DNA of 64,000 bases from Cephalotus follicularis (GCA_001972305.1 BDDD01001453.1:170385-234384); one strand, 5' to 3'. Positions 1-11,112 are shown, counted from the stretch's first letter. Translations and numbers: made by a program. The notes: generated by a model not told the origin, from the sequence alone.

Positions 1-143
1 CAAGAGTTAGCCGAACCACTCTAAAAACAGAGAATCTTTTTATCCCTACTCTATTTACTTTAAAATTTTATTTGTTAGTATATTTGTTAATATTCAATTC
101 ACCCCCCCTCTTGTATATTGCAAGAACTCTTTTTATTATTTCA
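1..143 (+). repeat. 3' tail of the 5' LTR of the first copia element
   Basis: This matches 7405-7547, the end of the 3' LTR, from the shared caagagttag start to the shared tattatttca end. The LTR ends in CA at 143, three bases before the primer site. The rest of this LTR lies upstream of the window. Confidence 0.9.
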
Positions 144-145
144 AT

Positions 146-156
146 TGGTATCAGAG
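146..156 (+). other. Primer binding site (initiator tRNA-Met type)
   Basis: TGGTATCAGAG lies two bases after the LTR end. It is the usual complement of the plant initiator tRNA-Met 3' end used to prime minus-strand DNA synthesis. Confidence 0.9.
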
Positions 157-201
157 AGGTTAACCTTATTTCTTAATTGTTAGAGGTTACAAAGATCCAC
201 A

Positions 202-1798
202 ATGGAATTGAATATGACAAACAAAGAGAGCATGTCCATCTCAAAGCCTCCTTTCTTTGACGGTAACAATTACAGTCACTGGAAAGCAAAGATGATAATC
301 TTCATCCAAGCGCTTGACTTCAACTTATGGGACATCATCATTGACGGCCCTGAACTCCCTCAAATTGTAACAAAAGAAGGTGCCAAATCACTTAAACCTA
401 GAAGTCTATACACCGATGAGGATAGAAAGAAGGTACAACTTAATTCTAAGGCTAAACATGTAATAATATGTGCCCTGAATTCAAATGAATTCAATAGAGT
501 TTCCTCATGCGCTACCGCAAAAGAGATGTGGGATAGACTTGAGGTGACCTATGAGGGAACCAATCAGGTAAAAGATGCTAAAATAAATATGCTAGTTAGG
601 GAATATGAAATGTTCTCAATGAAAGAAAATGAAAATATTTCTAGTATGTTTGTACGCTTTACTAATAGTGAGATGGTAAGAAAGATACTCAGGTGTCTAC
701 CTAAAATTTGGATGCCTAAAGTCACCGCCATAGAGGAAGCAAATGACGTGAACACATTGCCTCTTGAAGAGCTTCTTGGATCACTTATGACACACGAAAT
801 GACAATTAAAAATCATGAAGATGATGAAGAACAAGACAAGAAGAAAAAGAAAGTGATAGCATTCAAATCTTCTACAGCGGATTCAAGCGAAGAGGATAGT
901 AATGATGAGATGGCCTTGATAACAAGAAGATTCAAAAAGTACCTAGCAAAGAAGAAGTTTGGGAGCAAAAATCTCAAAAAGTGAACTCCTTCAAAATCTA
1001 AGACAAAAAAAAGAAGAGATCATATGCTTCGAATGCAACAAACCCGGACACTACAAAAGTGAATGTCCGAGGTTGAAGAAAGCCAAGGAAACAATCAAAA
1101 AGAAGAGAGCAATGCTAGCTACATGGTCGGATAGTGATGAATCCAGCTCCGAAGAAGAAGAGAACCAAGAAGTAGCTCAATTAGCATTGATGGCTATCGA
1201 TGATCTTGATGAAGACGAAGATTAGGTAAATGAACTTCTTGAACTACTTGAACAATTCAGTCTAGAAAACGCATCACTCAAAAAGACTATAAAAGCTGTA
1301 AGTAAAGAAAATGCTAGTCTAAAAAATGAGATAGAACGTTTATCGAATAAGTATTTAGATGATAAGGTTATATCTCTTGAAAAAGAAAAAGAAACTCTTA
1401 AATTAGAAGTTGATGCTCTTAAGAAAACCTTTTCAAAGTTTTCAAACAGTAGTGAAAAACTTGACAACTTACTAGGTCTTCAAAGATGTGCTTTTAATAA
1501 AGCTGGCCTAGGTTATGATGAGATGAACAATGTTAAACACTTTCAAAAATATCTTGAGAAGAAAGACATCAAAAAGACCTCATCTAGCATATCATGTAAC
1601 TATTGTAATAGAAATGGTCACACTACACAAAATTGTTATCACAAGAAAAATGACATGTATAAAAGAAATAAGTTTAAACAAAACATGTTCTATAAAAATC
1701 AAATGTTTAAGATAAGAACAATATTGGTTCCAAAAGGAACTTTTATCACTAACCCCCCTGGATCCAAAGCAACTTGGGTACCAAAATCTTCAACCTAA
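202..1798 (+). pseudogene. gag: Copia gag polyprotein, broken by one frameshift and one stop
   Basis: The ATG at 202 opens a 260-residue frame with the copia gag (UBN2-type) pattern, including FDGNNYSHWKAKM near residue 20. The frame shifts at about 960, and the continuation carries the zinc knuckle CFECNKPGHYKSEC (CX2CX4HX4C). A TAG at 1223-1225 then interrupts the same frame. Translation resumes through a Lys/Glu-rich likely coiled coil and a second knuckle, CNYCNRNGHTTQNC, at about 1592-1633, and stops at 1796-1798. Gag forms the particle and binds the RNA. Two zinc knuckles are seen in SIRE-type gags. With both lesions repaired the product would be about 530 residues; as it stands it is dead. 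Confidence 0.85.
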
Positions 1799-1818
1799 AT
1801 TCATTTGTTTTGTAGATG

Positions 1819-2155
1819 TGCCTAAAGACATCATCAAAAAGGAACCGTTGGTATCTTGATAGCGGATGCTCCAAACACAAGGGAACAAAAATCTGTTTAT
1901 CACTTGGGAACCTAAAGACGGAGGAAACGTAACATTTGGAGATAATGCAAAAGGACAAATCATCGGAACCGGTTCAATAGGTAACCAATATATTTCTATT
2001 ACTAATGTATTGCATGTTAAAGGACTCAAACACAATCTCTTGAGCATAAGTCAATTGTGTGACAAGAATTGTAGAGTTATTTTCGAAAAACTATCATGTA
2101 GAGTCATTGACAATATCTTACTAGTAGGGCTTATAGATGTTTTAATAAACGTACT
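1819..2155 (+). pseudogene. Aspartic protease remnant, fused to the integrase deletion scar
   Basis: NRWYLDSGCSKH at 1843-1878 is the copia protease active site (DSGCS in place of DTG/DSG). The frame slips just after it. The following frame carries GGNVTFGDNAKGQIIGTGSIG and the LLSISQLCD block that normally leads into the GAG-pre-integrase domain. Around 2130-2155 the text jumps straight to [14 protein letters not shown], which in intact elements lies downstream of the integrase core. The zinc-binding and DDE domains of integrase are therefore missing, so new integration would depend on a partner element. Confidence 0.8.
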
Positions 2156-3946
2156 TTGCTAGTCGAAGAGTCTATGCATATTGTCTTTGATGAGTCACTT
2201 GATGTAAATACATGTATGCAAGACAACATAGAATTTCATGAATCTTCTGAGAACATAGATGTAGATTCTAAGGATAGCTACCAACAAGATCTTGTAGATA
2301 AGACCTATAAAGTAGTAAAAGATCACCCACATGAATCCATAATTGGTAATATTCAACATGGTGTTATGACTAGGTCTAATGCTAATACTTGTAATTATGG
2401 TTCTTTTCTTTCTCATTTTGAACCTAAGAATTTTATAGAAGCTGAAAAGGATGAAAACTGGATAATAGCTATGCAAGAAGAGTTGAACCAGTTTGAACGT
2501 AACAAAGTTTGGTTCCTAGTACCTAGACCTAAAGATCATTCAGTAATAGGGACTAAATGGGTGTTTAGAAATAAAATGGATAATCAAGGAGTAATAGTTA
2601 GAAATAAAGCTAGACTAGTAGCTCAATGTTATTCACAAGAAGAAGGTATAGATTATGATGAAACGTATGCACCTGTTGCTAGGTTAGAATCAATTCGTTT
2701 GTTACTTGCTTTTGCTTGTTTTAAAGATTTTAAATTATATCAAATGGATGTAAAAAGCACCTTTTTAAATGGTTTTATAAAAGAAGAAGTATATGTGGAA
2801 CAACCTCAAGGTTTCGAGGATCCATTCTTTCCAAACCATATCTTCAAACTAAATAAAGCTTTGTATGGCCTTAAACAAGCTCCTCGAGCTTGGTATGAGA
2901 GGCTAACAAATTTTTTAATTGAAAATGATTTTAAACGTGGAAATGTAGATATAACACTTTTTACAAAGACAAAAGAGAATGATTTGCTAGTAGTACAAAT
3001 TTATGTTGATGATATTATTTTCGGATCAACTAACGAATCTTTATGCAAGGAGTTTTCTAACATTATGAAGTCGGAGTTTGAAATGAGCATGATGGGAGAG
3101 CTCAATTTCTTCCTTGGACTTCAAGTTAAGCAAACGAAAGAGGGAATCTTCATCAACCAAGCTAAATTCGTAAAGGAAATACTTAAGAAGTTTGGAATGG
3201 AGAACTCAAAGACAAGTAAGACTCCTATAAGCACTTTTACAAAGCTTGACAAGGACGAACAAGGTAAAAATATTGATCAAAATCTTTATAGAAGCATGAT
3301 AGGTTCGCTATTATATTTAACCGCTAGTAGACCTGATATTTTGTTCAGTGTTTGTTTGTGTGCACGCTTTCAATCAAATCCTAAAGAATCACACCTGTTT
3401 GCGGTTAAACGTATTCTGAAATATCTTGCTTATACACCTACTTTAAGATTATGGTATTCACCAGATTCTAGTTTTGATTTACATGCATACTCAGATGCTG
3501 ACTTTGGTGGTTATAAGGTTGATCGCAAAAGCACTAGTGGCTCATGCCAATACCTAAGAAGTATGCTTATATCTTGGTTTAGTAAAAAGCAAAATTCTGT
3601 TGCTCTTTCTACAACCGAAGCAAAATATATTGCTGTAGGTAGTTATTGTGCACAGATTTTATGGCAAAAACAACAATTAGTAGATTATGGTGTTTTAGTG
3701 AAACATGTACCTGTGAAGTGTGATAACACTAGTAGTATTTGTCTTGCTAAAAACCCTGTTCATCACTCAAAAACAAAACACGTTGACATTAGGTATCATT
3801 TTTTGAGAGAACATGTTGAAAATGGAAATATTGATTTAGAATATGTTTCCACCGATAAACAAATAGCTGATATCTTTACCAAACCTTTAGATGAAAATAC
3901 TTTTTCAAAGTTTAGAAGAGAACTAGGTTTATGTGAGTTTGAATGA
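2156..3946 (+). CDS. Copia reverse transcriptase and RNase H, open frame
   Basis: This is an uninterrupted 596-codon frame. The RT domain starts near residue 98 ([18 protein letters not shown]), with KTRL-like [23 protein letters not shown] (first catalytic Asp), [15 protein letters not shown] and the catalytic YVDDIIFGS box at about 3001-3027. RNase H follows, with [16 protein letters not shown] and [13 protein letters not shown], and the frame ends in the usual [19 protein letters not shown]. The enzyme copies RNA to DNA in the particle. The first 90 residues are the segment normally between integrase and RT. No own start is expected because this is part of a polyprotein. It is the only pol domain here without a lesion. 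Confidence 0.92.
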   Translation: MLVEESMHIVFDESLDVNTCMQDNIEFHESSENIDVDSKDSYQQDLVDKTYKVVKDHPHESIIGNIQHGVMTRSNANTCNYGSFLSHFEPKNFIEAEKDENWIIAMQEELNQFERNKVWFLVPRPKDHSVIGTKWVFRNKMDNQGVIVRNKARLVAQCYSQEEGIDYDETYAPVARLESIRLLLAFACFKDFKLYQMDVKSTFLNGFIKEEVYVEQPQGFEDPFFPNHIFKLNKALYGLKQAPRAWYERLTNFLIENDFKRGNVDITLFTKTKENDLLVVQIYVDDIIFGSTNESLCKEFSNIMKSEFEMSMMGELNFFLGLQVKQTKEGIFINQAKFVKEILKKFGMENSKTSKTPISTFTKLDKDEQGKNIDQNLYRSMIGSLLYLTASRPDILFSVCLCARFQSNPKESHLFAVKRILKYLAYTPTLRLWYSPDSSFDLHAYSDADFGGYKVDRKSTSGSCQYLRSMLISWFSKKQNSVALSTTEAKYIAVGSYCAQILWQKQQLVDYGVLVKHVPVKCDNTSSICLAKNPVHHSKTKHVDIRYHFLREHVENGNIDLEYVSTDKQIADIFTKPLDENTFSKFRRELGLCEFE

Positions 3947-4502
3947 ATGTTTATTTGTTTGAATGATTTGATTGATTGAATGTTTATTTGAAGTGAAGTT
4001 GATTTTTGGTTATTGTTCTATCTTTTTTTTGTTATTGTTCTGTTTTTGGAGAAACACGTCGACTTCTTTTCAAAAACATTGATGTAGTTTTGTAAAAACG
4101 TCGATCTCTTTAATAAAATGTCGATGCTCTTTAAGCCTTTATAAAACACGTCGACTCCTTTAAAAATACGTCGATGCCTTTCAAAACGCAACATTTTATT
4201 TTCACATCGATGTTTTTAACTAAGTTTTTTTTAAAGAACACGTCGATGCGTTTCAAATCACGTCGACGTCTTTATACCAGTCGTCGAGTTCTACATAAAA
4301 ACACATCGACTCTTTTATATTTACAACTGGTAACATCGACCCTCTCTCTAAAAAAAATTTTTCCAATTTTTTTTTTCGTTTTAGTCATAAAAGCATCATC
4401 GACTCCATTTTTTTTGTGATAAACGTTTTGTGTTTTCCATTCATCTCTTCTTTTCTTTCCTGTTTTTACAATCTTTGTTGTGCACTCAAACTGTTTGACA
4501 AA
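3947..4502 (+). repeat. Spacer with about a dozen CGTCGA/ACATCGA motifs
   Basis: This is non-coding sequence between pol and the extra ORF. From about 4056 to 4403 a short core, ACGTCGAC or ACATCGAT, recurs every 20-40 bases. The copies are separated by T- and A-rich runs such as tttaaaa. Examples begin near 4056, 4107, 4127, 4148, 4169, 4203, 4241 and 4260. The same core fills part of the 3' LTR at 6328-6960. Confidence 0.75.
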
Positions 4503-5864
4503 ATGACAAACACAAAACGAGCTGGTAAGAAGAGGGTTGCTGGTCCCTCCAAGCAACCAAAAATTGCTTCTAAACGCAAACTCAATATTCGTGAACCATC
4601 CCCTGATCCCGCTCTTGAATCGGATTCCGAATCCGAGGAAATCATTCCACTCCGGAATGTTGTCTTTATTGACAAAAGAGTAATGGGTGGAAGAAATATT
4701 GACTTATCTTTTTGCTCAAATGAATTTTCTTTTGTCTCATGGCTTGAAAATTTGCATCTTCTTCCTTTGGTACAAATTCAGGATGTGTTCTATGCTAAGC
4801 TTGATAAAGAATTTTACATGAACTTGCGTATTGTCTCTAGTCCAAATGAGGAATTTGCCCTGTCTTCTAATGTTAAAGGCCAAAGAATATTCCTAGATGC
4901 TAGGATTCTTGCTTCAATTCTACACATTCCTCACACCGGCTTGTATGTTTTCGAATACAAGAAGTGGCCGGAAGTTGAGGGATTTCATCCAAATGACATT
5001 TTGTCAATTTTGTATCCCAATGATCCAAATATTCACCCTAACATGGCACTTTCCACAAATAAGCTGTCTGTTGATCATCGTCTCCTTCATCATCTTATTG
5101 TCCATCAGCTCCTTCCTACCGGTGGTGGGTATGCAAAACTTTCTCGGATGCAAGCATTTTTAATGTGGTGTATCATCTCCAAAATTGAATTTTGCTATCC
5201 ATTGCTTATGCTCCATACTATGGTCTGAGCCTTCACTCAAAAGAAATCGGTTCTTCCTTTTGGTTGCATTTTGACCAAAATCTTCCGTTATCATGAAGTT
5301 CATATTGAGGGCGACATTGCAACAAAATTGAAAAAGGAAGACACCTACAACAAGAGTGCCCTAAATCGGATGGGCTGGAAAAAGCAAGAAGGGATTTGGA
5401 CTTATTGTCCAAAGAGCGATCAAACTCAGCGAATCAATCGAGAGGAACAAGAAGAATTACCTCCATGGGAAGCTCAAGAAACCGGTCAAGAAGTTGCTCC
5501 TTCTCGTCCTCGCTCTCATGCTCGTGGTTCCACCTCTACCTCTACCTTGGAGTATGATCGACTTGTCGAGTTTATGAGTTCTCGATTTGATGCCCTGAAT
5601 GTTCGGTTTGATTCTATGGAAGCATCTCTCGACGATAAGTTCAAGTCTATCCATTCTCGACTTGATAACTTGGAGAAAGATCACAAGACAATCCGTATAG
5701 ATTTTGAGACTGTCGAAGACACAATCTACTATGATCTACATGTCACCAAGAGACGTCTCAAACGTCTAGAACGGAAGCTTGCTGAATCAAAATCTATTGA
5801 CAAATGTGAGGAGACCTCTGGAAATGAATCTGCTCATGATGATCCTCCTGTTTCTGATGCTTGA
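4503..5864 (+). pseudogene. Extra ORF downstream of pol, interrupted by one TGA
   Basis: The ATG at 4503 is the first Met with a sensible basic N-terminus (MTNTKRAGKKRVAGPSKQPK). The frame runs to a TGA at 5226-5228 and continues in the same frame to the stop at 5862-5864. It would encode about 453 residues if that one stop were a point mutation. The middle (FVSWLENLHLLPLVQIQDVFYAKLDKEF with VKGQRIFLDARILASILHIP) resembles the plant-specific 'putative plant transposon protein' family by eye. The C-terminal third is rich in heptad-like Leu/Ile and charged residues (FKSIHSRLDNLEKDHKTIRI), so a coiled coil is likely. SIRE-type elements often carry an env-like ORF at this place, but I see no signal peptide or membrane anchor. 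The function is unknown. Confidence 0.7.
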
Positions 5865-6196
5865 TTGTATTTTTTTATTTTGGTTGTGTAACTATGAACA
5901 AATGGTTGAAATGTGAAAAAGTTTTGTTTGATATTTTTTATGGTATTTTGGCTGTTTGAATGTTGTTGATGTTATATAAGATATGTTGTTATGATATTTT
6001 AACATGTTTAAATCTTGATTTCTTAAGGGGGAGCATTATCTGTTTATGATATTACATGTCTTTTTGATGCTATCCAAAAAAGGGGGAGATAGATAGCTTT
6101 ATTATTTAGTAAGTAAGTTATAAGTTGTTTTGCACTCTTACTTTCTACACATATATCAATTTTTATATTTTTTAGCGCAAATTTTTGTCATCATCA
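5865..6196 (+). other. Non-coding AT-rich leader to the polypurine tract
   Basis: No coding signal is seen. Three spaced purine runs (aaggggga near 6025, aaaagggggaga near 6078, and the tract at 6196) resemble repeated polypurine-tract-like sequences, as in other SIRE-type elements. Confidence 0.6.
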
Positions 6197-6209
6197 AAAA
6201 GGGGGAGAT
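6196..6209 (+). other. Polypurine tract
   Basis: AAAAAGGGGGAGAT lies immediately before the TGTTGACA start of the 3' LTR. This is the usual plus-strand priming site. Confidence 0.85.
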
Positions 6210-6327
6210 TGTTGACATTTTAGTCTCAATCCTAGTTTTGATGATAACATATTTGCTTCTAACTATTTTACTTTATGTGCAAGATACTTAACAAACTTAC
6301 AAAAATGCAAAAAGACAGTTTCAGATG

Positions 6328-6960
6328 AAAGACATCGACGTCATTAATTGAAGACATCGACGCTTTTAAAGTACCGGCAGTTATAGGTAGTTATTCTTGA
6401 AAGACATCGATCTGATTCCAAAAAGATATCGATGCCTTCAGCCTCAAAAGTCACAGGTCGTTTTTCAACAAAGACATCGATCCCTTTCAGAGAAGACATC
6501 GACGTCTTTGACCCAAAAAGTTACAGGTCGATTTTAGAGAAAGACATCGATCTTTTTCAGTGAAGACATTGACGGTTTTCATCAAAGACATCGATCCCTT
6601 CAGAAAGAAATCGATGTGTTTAATGCCTCAAAGTTACAGGTTGTTTTTGATCATAGACATCGAGTATTTCCTACAAAGACATCGACTTCAAAGTAAAAGA
6701 CATCGATCCCTTTTGAAAGACATCGATGTGTTTTTCATGAGTTCTATTTTTTCAGAAAAGACATCGACGCAGTTTGAAGACATCGATGTGTTGCTCATAT
6801 CTTCAAAGCCTGGCCACAACTCCAGAAAAGACATCGACGTCATTTATAGACATCGACATCTTTAGACAAAATTACGCCCTGAATGCTAGCAACGGCTAGT
6901 TAACTGATGAAGACATCGACGCCTATCAAAAGACATCGACGTCTTTACTCCAACGGCCAC
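6328..6960 (+). repeat. Dense array of degenerate GACATCGAY motif in the LTR
   Basis: About twenty copies of agACATCGAc/t lie in about 630 bp, upstream of the TATA box at 7042. Spacing is irregular, about 17-50 bp, with filler such as ccctttcag or gtcttta. It is not a simple tandem repeat: the core stays constant while the filler varies. Many copies form the palindromes ATCGAT or GACGTC/GTCGAC. Confidence 0.85.
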
Positions 6961-7041
6961 ATAACAGAGTTTATAGATTGTCATCAGTTTTCAATTCAAA
7001 ATTCCCATAATTTAAGCAACGGATACATGGATTGTTTTGGC

Positions 7042-7050
7042 TATATAAAG
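7042..7050 (+). promoter_or_regulatory. LTR TATA box
   Basis: TATATAAAG lies 506 bp before the LTR end and just after the motif array. It is a likely pol II promoter for the copia element. Confidence 0.6.
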
Positions 7051-7547
7051 GAGGGTTCAAGGCTTCAGAGTACATCAAGAAACAAAGAAACAAAGCAATC
7101 AAGCAAGCTACATTCTACATTATCAAAGTGTTCTTAAACTTCTCCAAAAAGCCAATAGCTTTACCTTCTGAGTTTTTCTTTGTAATTCTCTCTTGTTCTT
7201 TATTGTAAGCCAAACCTACTGAGAGGATACATTGTAAAGACATTACAAATTTGTAAAAGAGGAGAGTGAATCCTCAAAAGGTCTTGAGGTCAAGATCAAG
7301 TGATTGAGTTCAATCACAAAAACTGTGAGGTGTAACGAATTGCTTCCTTAATCAATTCGAACTAGTGGAAACTGAAGGAGCTCCCTTGGGAAAAGTGGAC
7401 GTAGGCAAGAGTTAGCTGAACCACTCTAAAAACAGAGAATTTTTCTATCCCTACTCTCTTTAATTTAAATTTTTTATTATTAGTATATTTGTTAATATTC
7501 AATCCCCCCCACTCTTGTATATTGCAAGAACTCTTTTTATTATTTCA

Positions 7548-7861
7548 ATATGTTCTTTCATCTTCTATGTCACATGACATCAAGTGTTCAACACACAATC
7601 CTTTGACTAGAATACTTGATTGTGGTGATTCCAAGTCTCCACCCCCATGTGGTGACACATGTCCAGCAAACCCAAGTATACATGTAAAGTAGCATCTCCA
7701 AGATGCTATCCTCCCATCAAATGAAAGATGTCCAACATATGTCAACAAAACTGATAATCAGGCGGGACCAAAAAGTTCGGTATAAAATCTAGTATGACGA
7801 TAAATTCCTGCAACACCCTAGGGCTCTGGTACGACCATATAAATAGTCCAAGACTATTAAA
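7548..7861 (-). repeat. Old copia-type LTR, left fragment
   Basis: Together with 31287-32295 this reads as one minus-strand LTR once the 23.4 kb insertion is removed. It parallels the copia solo LTR at about 50040-50280: both have a tgtccaacatat stretch, then gcrggacc, then ccctagggytc, then ccatttaaa/tattaaa. The left part was displaced out of the window by the first copia element. No coding content is seen. Confidence 0.65.
7857..7861. repeat. Target-site duplication, left copy (TTAAA)
   Basis: TTAAA directly precedes LTR-A and is matched exactly by TTAAA at 31282-31286 after LTR-C. This shows that the whole 7862-31281 block arrived as one insertion. Confidence 0.85.
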
Positions 7862-10639
7862 TGTAACGCCCCAAACCCCAAGGGTCAGCCCCCAAGATTT
7901 GACATGCTACTAATAGTATCATTCATTTATTTATTTCAGCGGAAATTAAAAACATTTAAACAATATAGTGCATGCGGAATAAATTCAATAATTAATAACT
8001 TATGTGGATAAAACCCAATGTTATACAATAAAGTTTTATGAATAAAGCTCTGCCACAAGCCGGCAGGTCATACAATAATTTATCATTATACTTCTTGGGT
8101 CGTCGAACTGCAATGAGAGGGAGGAGACTCACCCGGGGCTTCAAACGTCAGCTTGCTGCGACGCTCCACCTGTACCTGACCCATTACATTAAAATGCAAT
8201 GGGTCAGCAACCACTGGTCGTGTAGGAACTACCACCATACATTTATGAAATGCAGATGCAGCAAGCATATGCAATGCAAATGAGAGATGCAATGATAACA
8301 GTACAGTCCGTTCAGTGAAACACTCTATTCAGTATAACAGTTATTTACAGTAAATCCTTCCTCGGCATCCCCTACTAAAGGAGGAGAGATAACGCACTAC
8401 AGACGTTAAGGCAGAGGAGCCGGGACAGGAACATTATACAGTAACAGAGACAGTCAGTAACAATAACAATAACACTAACAAAAACAGACAGTGCACTATC
8501 AGCCTTGGTGACCCTCCTGGATCATCTCGGTCGGTGACCCAATTCGGATCATCTCAGTTGGTGACCAATCGGATCATCTCGAGGGATAGGCTTCATGGAT
8601 CATCTCGGTCCGTGACCCAATTCAGGATCATCTCAGTCGGTGACCCAATACAGTACAATAACACTTCCATTAAAAGTATTTTACAGTAACACTACACTAT
8701 AACATAATAACACTGCTTTCATTATGGGGCCTTCCTTTACCCCACTGCACTACATTAATTATTCTATGATTGCACTATTTTATACTGCACTTATTTCCTA
8801 TAATGTACTTATCATTATTATATTATCATGAACCCTACACTTATCACTGCACTCACTTCTCTGCACTTATCATCTCTTCACTGGCCTTGTCATTATTTTA
8901 ATCTCCCTTCCACAGCCGACATGTCAATCACACTTATATATTCAATACTGATTTCCTATAATGCACGGGCAAAAGGCGTTGTAGGTGCACTATTTCACAT
9001 ACATGCAAAGCCATCACGTTATGGGCGCATGAGGAGCATTTTTTAAGCATTTAATATGTAAGGAATGCATGAATGAATACACTTAACGCCTTCTCTACTT
9101 TATTGCTGCTCGGGCACCTAGTTGAAGCGCTATATCACCGCGCCTTTCAGTGCATAATAGTGGAGAGCTCGGGCATATAATGTTTGGCATGGATAGGACG
9201 CATGCAACAGAAAGCTCAGGTGCTATAATCACAAGCTCATGCCAGAAGAGAGCTCCATTGCGGCGTTGCATGGTACACAGTGCTACCTGAATGCTCGTCA
9301 CTTTACATGGATATGATCAATGTATGGCCAGAGGAGGCATTGGACGCGTTCATGGAAGAGATCTGATGCGCCACATAACAAGCTCGGGCGTGCATGCACT
9401 AGACGCCCGTGGTGATGAGCTCTAACGCATACATGTGGACAATGGTGTTTTGCATGAGTGCATATCATGGGGAGCTCAGCCATGGCACTGCATGCTTGAG
9501 GATGCATGCACGCATGATGGCGAGCTCAACACTCCAATGCCACCTCGGCGCCATTACAGAGATAGCTTGGCACCTTGGCCCCATGGCTCCTCGGAACACC
9601 ATAGCAGCTCCGGCTTATGGCTCCTCGATGCCCCATGGCAGCTCGGGCCTGTGGCTCCTCGGTACACCATGGCAGCTCAGGCATGTGGCTCCTCAGCGCA
9701 CCATGGCAGCTCGGGTGCTCTTCCCAGGCGTATGTTGTGGTGCCTTACATAGTCGAACTGCATATGGGCAGTGGACGGTGACTCCCTTTCTCACGGTATA
9801 TGGAATTAGAGGGCTCGACACATGCCATTGAAGAGAGCTCAGTGCGCATGTAGAGGAGAGAGCTTGGGTGCGCACTGTGCGGTATGCAAGGGTGCATGGA
9901 GCACTGCTCATGATACATGTATGTTTAAGCACATGCACAGTGCACTTAAGGCACTATTCGGTAGGCTTAAAGCCTCACTCTGTATGCATGCGCTGAGAAT
10001 GATATTTTGGCCTGCAGAATGCGTGCTCGGCACATGAATATGCTTTAATTGAAAAGGGCCATTAAACACTTTGCAACCACTCTATCTTTGCCATTTCCTA
10101 AATCTAGCCAGAGCAATCACGTACACATAAAAACAGATCACTACCTGGATTAGATGAGATTGCAACACCGTCCTTTGCTCAGCACAATTTCCTCCATTGC
10201 TCCTTCTTTCCTCTTTTCACCGATAGCTCACTTTGTCTCATTTCCTTCAAAAATTAGCAACAGTCCTCAACACACTCTCACTTCCCCTTTTATAGCCAAT
10301 CCAGGAAGTCTCTAGAATTCACACCATCATTCCAGTAAAATCTTCACTCGTGGGCTGGTGATATGAGATGGTTGGCCCAAAACCATTTCCTTCTCTCCCT
10401 TTTCTCTATTAGGCCACCACTTGGTCCAAATGCTTCCATAAAGGCCCATTTTATTTTCTCTTTTTTATTTATCATAGATTGGCCCAAAGCCAATCATAAA
10501 TATTCGAGTCCAAATAATATTATTGCCTTTTAGGCCCAAAATACCAGTTATCCATTAACTCAATTTCCAGTCCAATAACAGTATCACATTTTGAGCCCAA
10601 TTTCCATTCCTCAATGTTCATAAAATTCGGGGTATTACA
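7862..10639 (-). repeat. LTR-A (2778 bp)
   Basis: Its plus-strand start is TGTAACGCCCC and its end is GGGGTATTACA. It contains five copies of ggatcatctcrgtcggtgaccc at about 8519-8650, and a 34-bp tandem repeat (ggctcctcgg...) starting at 9585, 9619, 9653 and 9687. A minus-strand TATA box (ggctataaaaggg, plus 10287-10296) is present. Relative to LTR-B and LTR-C it lacks about 560 bp around 9270. The ORFs seen in it are GC-rich repeat artefacts. Confidence 0.85.
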
Positions 10640-10956
10640 ATAGACCATTATAACTAACTGTGAGGAAAAACTAGCTTAACCGTTAAAATTGTTATATGAT
10701 AATGATCCGCTTAACTATCCAATCAGTCAACCACCATTCAATCATTCACTCAATTCATTTTGCAATCAATCATTCACTAATTATTCATTAGCTAGTTTTC
10801 AAGGCTTCTAGCTTATAGTCCATTAAACCATTCAGTCTATCAATCAATCAATCAGTCACTTATCATTCATTCAGTCAAACACTTATACTTTTAGGTCCAT
10901 TCGTTCATTCCAGTTCATACAGTTTGTCACTTATCCACTCATGTTCATTAAATCAA

Positions 10957-11112
10957 TCACTTGTACATTTCACACGTCATGGACCTCGCTACCATTTCAG
11001 CCTCTTGGGCAACATTTACTTCTTCTGCATCTCTCAGAGTTCGAGTACGTCTATTCGATGTCTGGGTTCTTGCTCCTCCTGTAGTTCTATTTTGACGACC
11101 GTCCAATGTCAT
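10957..11112 (-). CDS. 51-residue ORF, possible gag N-terminus remnant
   Basis: The minus-strand ATG is the first one about 100 bp after the primer site, where gag normally starts. The product begins MTLDGRQNRTTGGARTQT and is basic at first, then acidic (LRDAEEVNVAQEAEMVAR). The same-length ORF is kept at 14534-14689 in internal-2 with about ten residue changes and no indel or new stop. I recognise no domain. It may be the leftover start of a gag frame or a genuine short peptide; both are uncertain. Confidence 0.4.
   Translation of the reverse strand: MTLDGRQNRTTGGARTQTSNRRTRTLRDAEEVNVAQEAEMVARSMTCEMYK

Larger units (their letters stand above)
1..7547 (+). mobile_element. SIRE/Maximus-like Ty1/copia retrotransposon, 5' end outside window
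   Basis: The order is LTR tail, iMet-type primer site, gag, protease, (integrase missing), RT-RNase H, extra ORF, polypurine tract and 3' LTR. RT before the end with no integrase after it fits copia order. The extra ORF after pol and the long LTR suggest the SIRE/Maximus lineage, which is an inference. The 143 bp of 5' LTR that are visible match the end of the 3' LTR with roughly nine differences by eye. The right TSD would be 7548-7552 (atatg) but the left flank is outside the window. The element landed in an older minus-strand copia-type LTR that continues at 7548. It is non-autonomous because gag and protease are broken and integrase is deleted. Confidence 0.9.
6210..7547 (+). repeat. 3' LTR of the first copia element (1338 bp)
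   Basis: It starts TGTTGACATT right after the polypurine tract and ends TATTTCA. Its last 143 bp match the window start. A TATA box (TATATAAAG) lies at 7042-7050. A conserved copia LTR stretch with gtggacgtaggca is at about 7395-7408. The first half holds the motif array at 6328-6960. Confidence 0.9.

Noticed and set aside
4503-5864. Retroviral-type envelope gene
   Set aside because: No signal peptide, transmembrane segment or cleavage site is visible; the basic N-terminus and C-terminal coiled coil fit an internal protein better.
6328-6960. CRISPR-like array
   Set aside because: The constant part is only 7-9 bp, spacing is irregular, and the context is a plant LTR.
9409-9831. 140-codon ORF and overlapping ORFs in the GC-rich part of LTR-A (similar at 29573-30469)
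   Set aside because: They lie in LTR tandem repeats, are open in several frames at once, and are not kept in LTR-B.
7862-10639. MITE or foldback element, because the ends read TGTAA...TTACA
   Set aside because: Primer sites next to the LTR ends, collinear copies and a 5-bp TSD around the three-LTR unit show LTRs.
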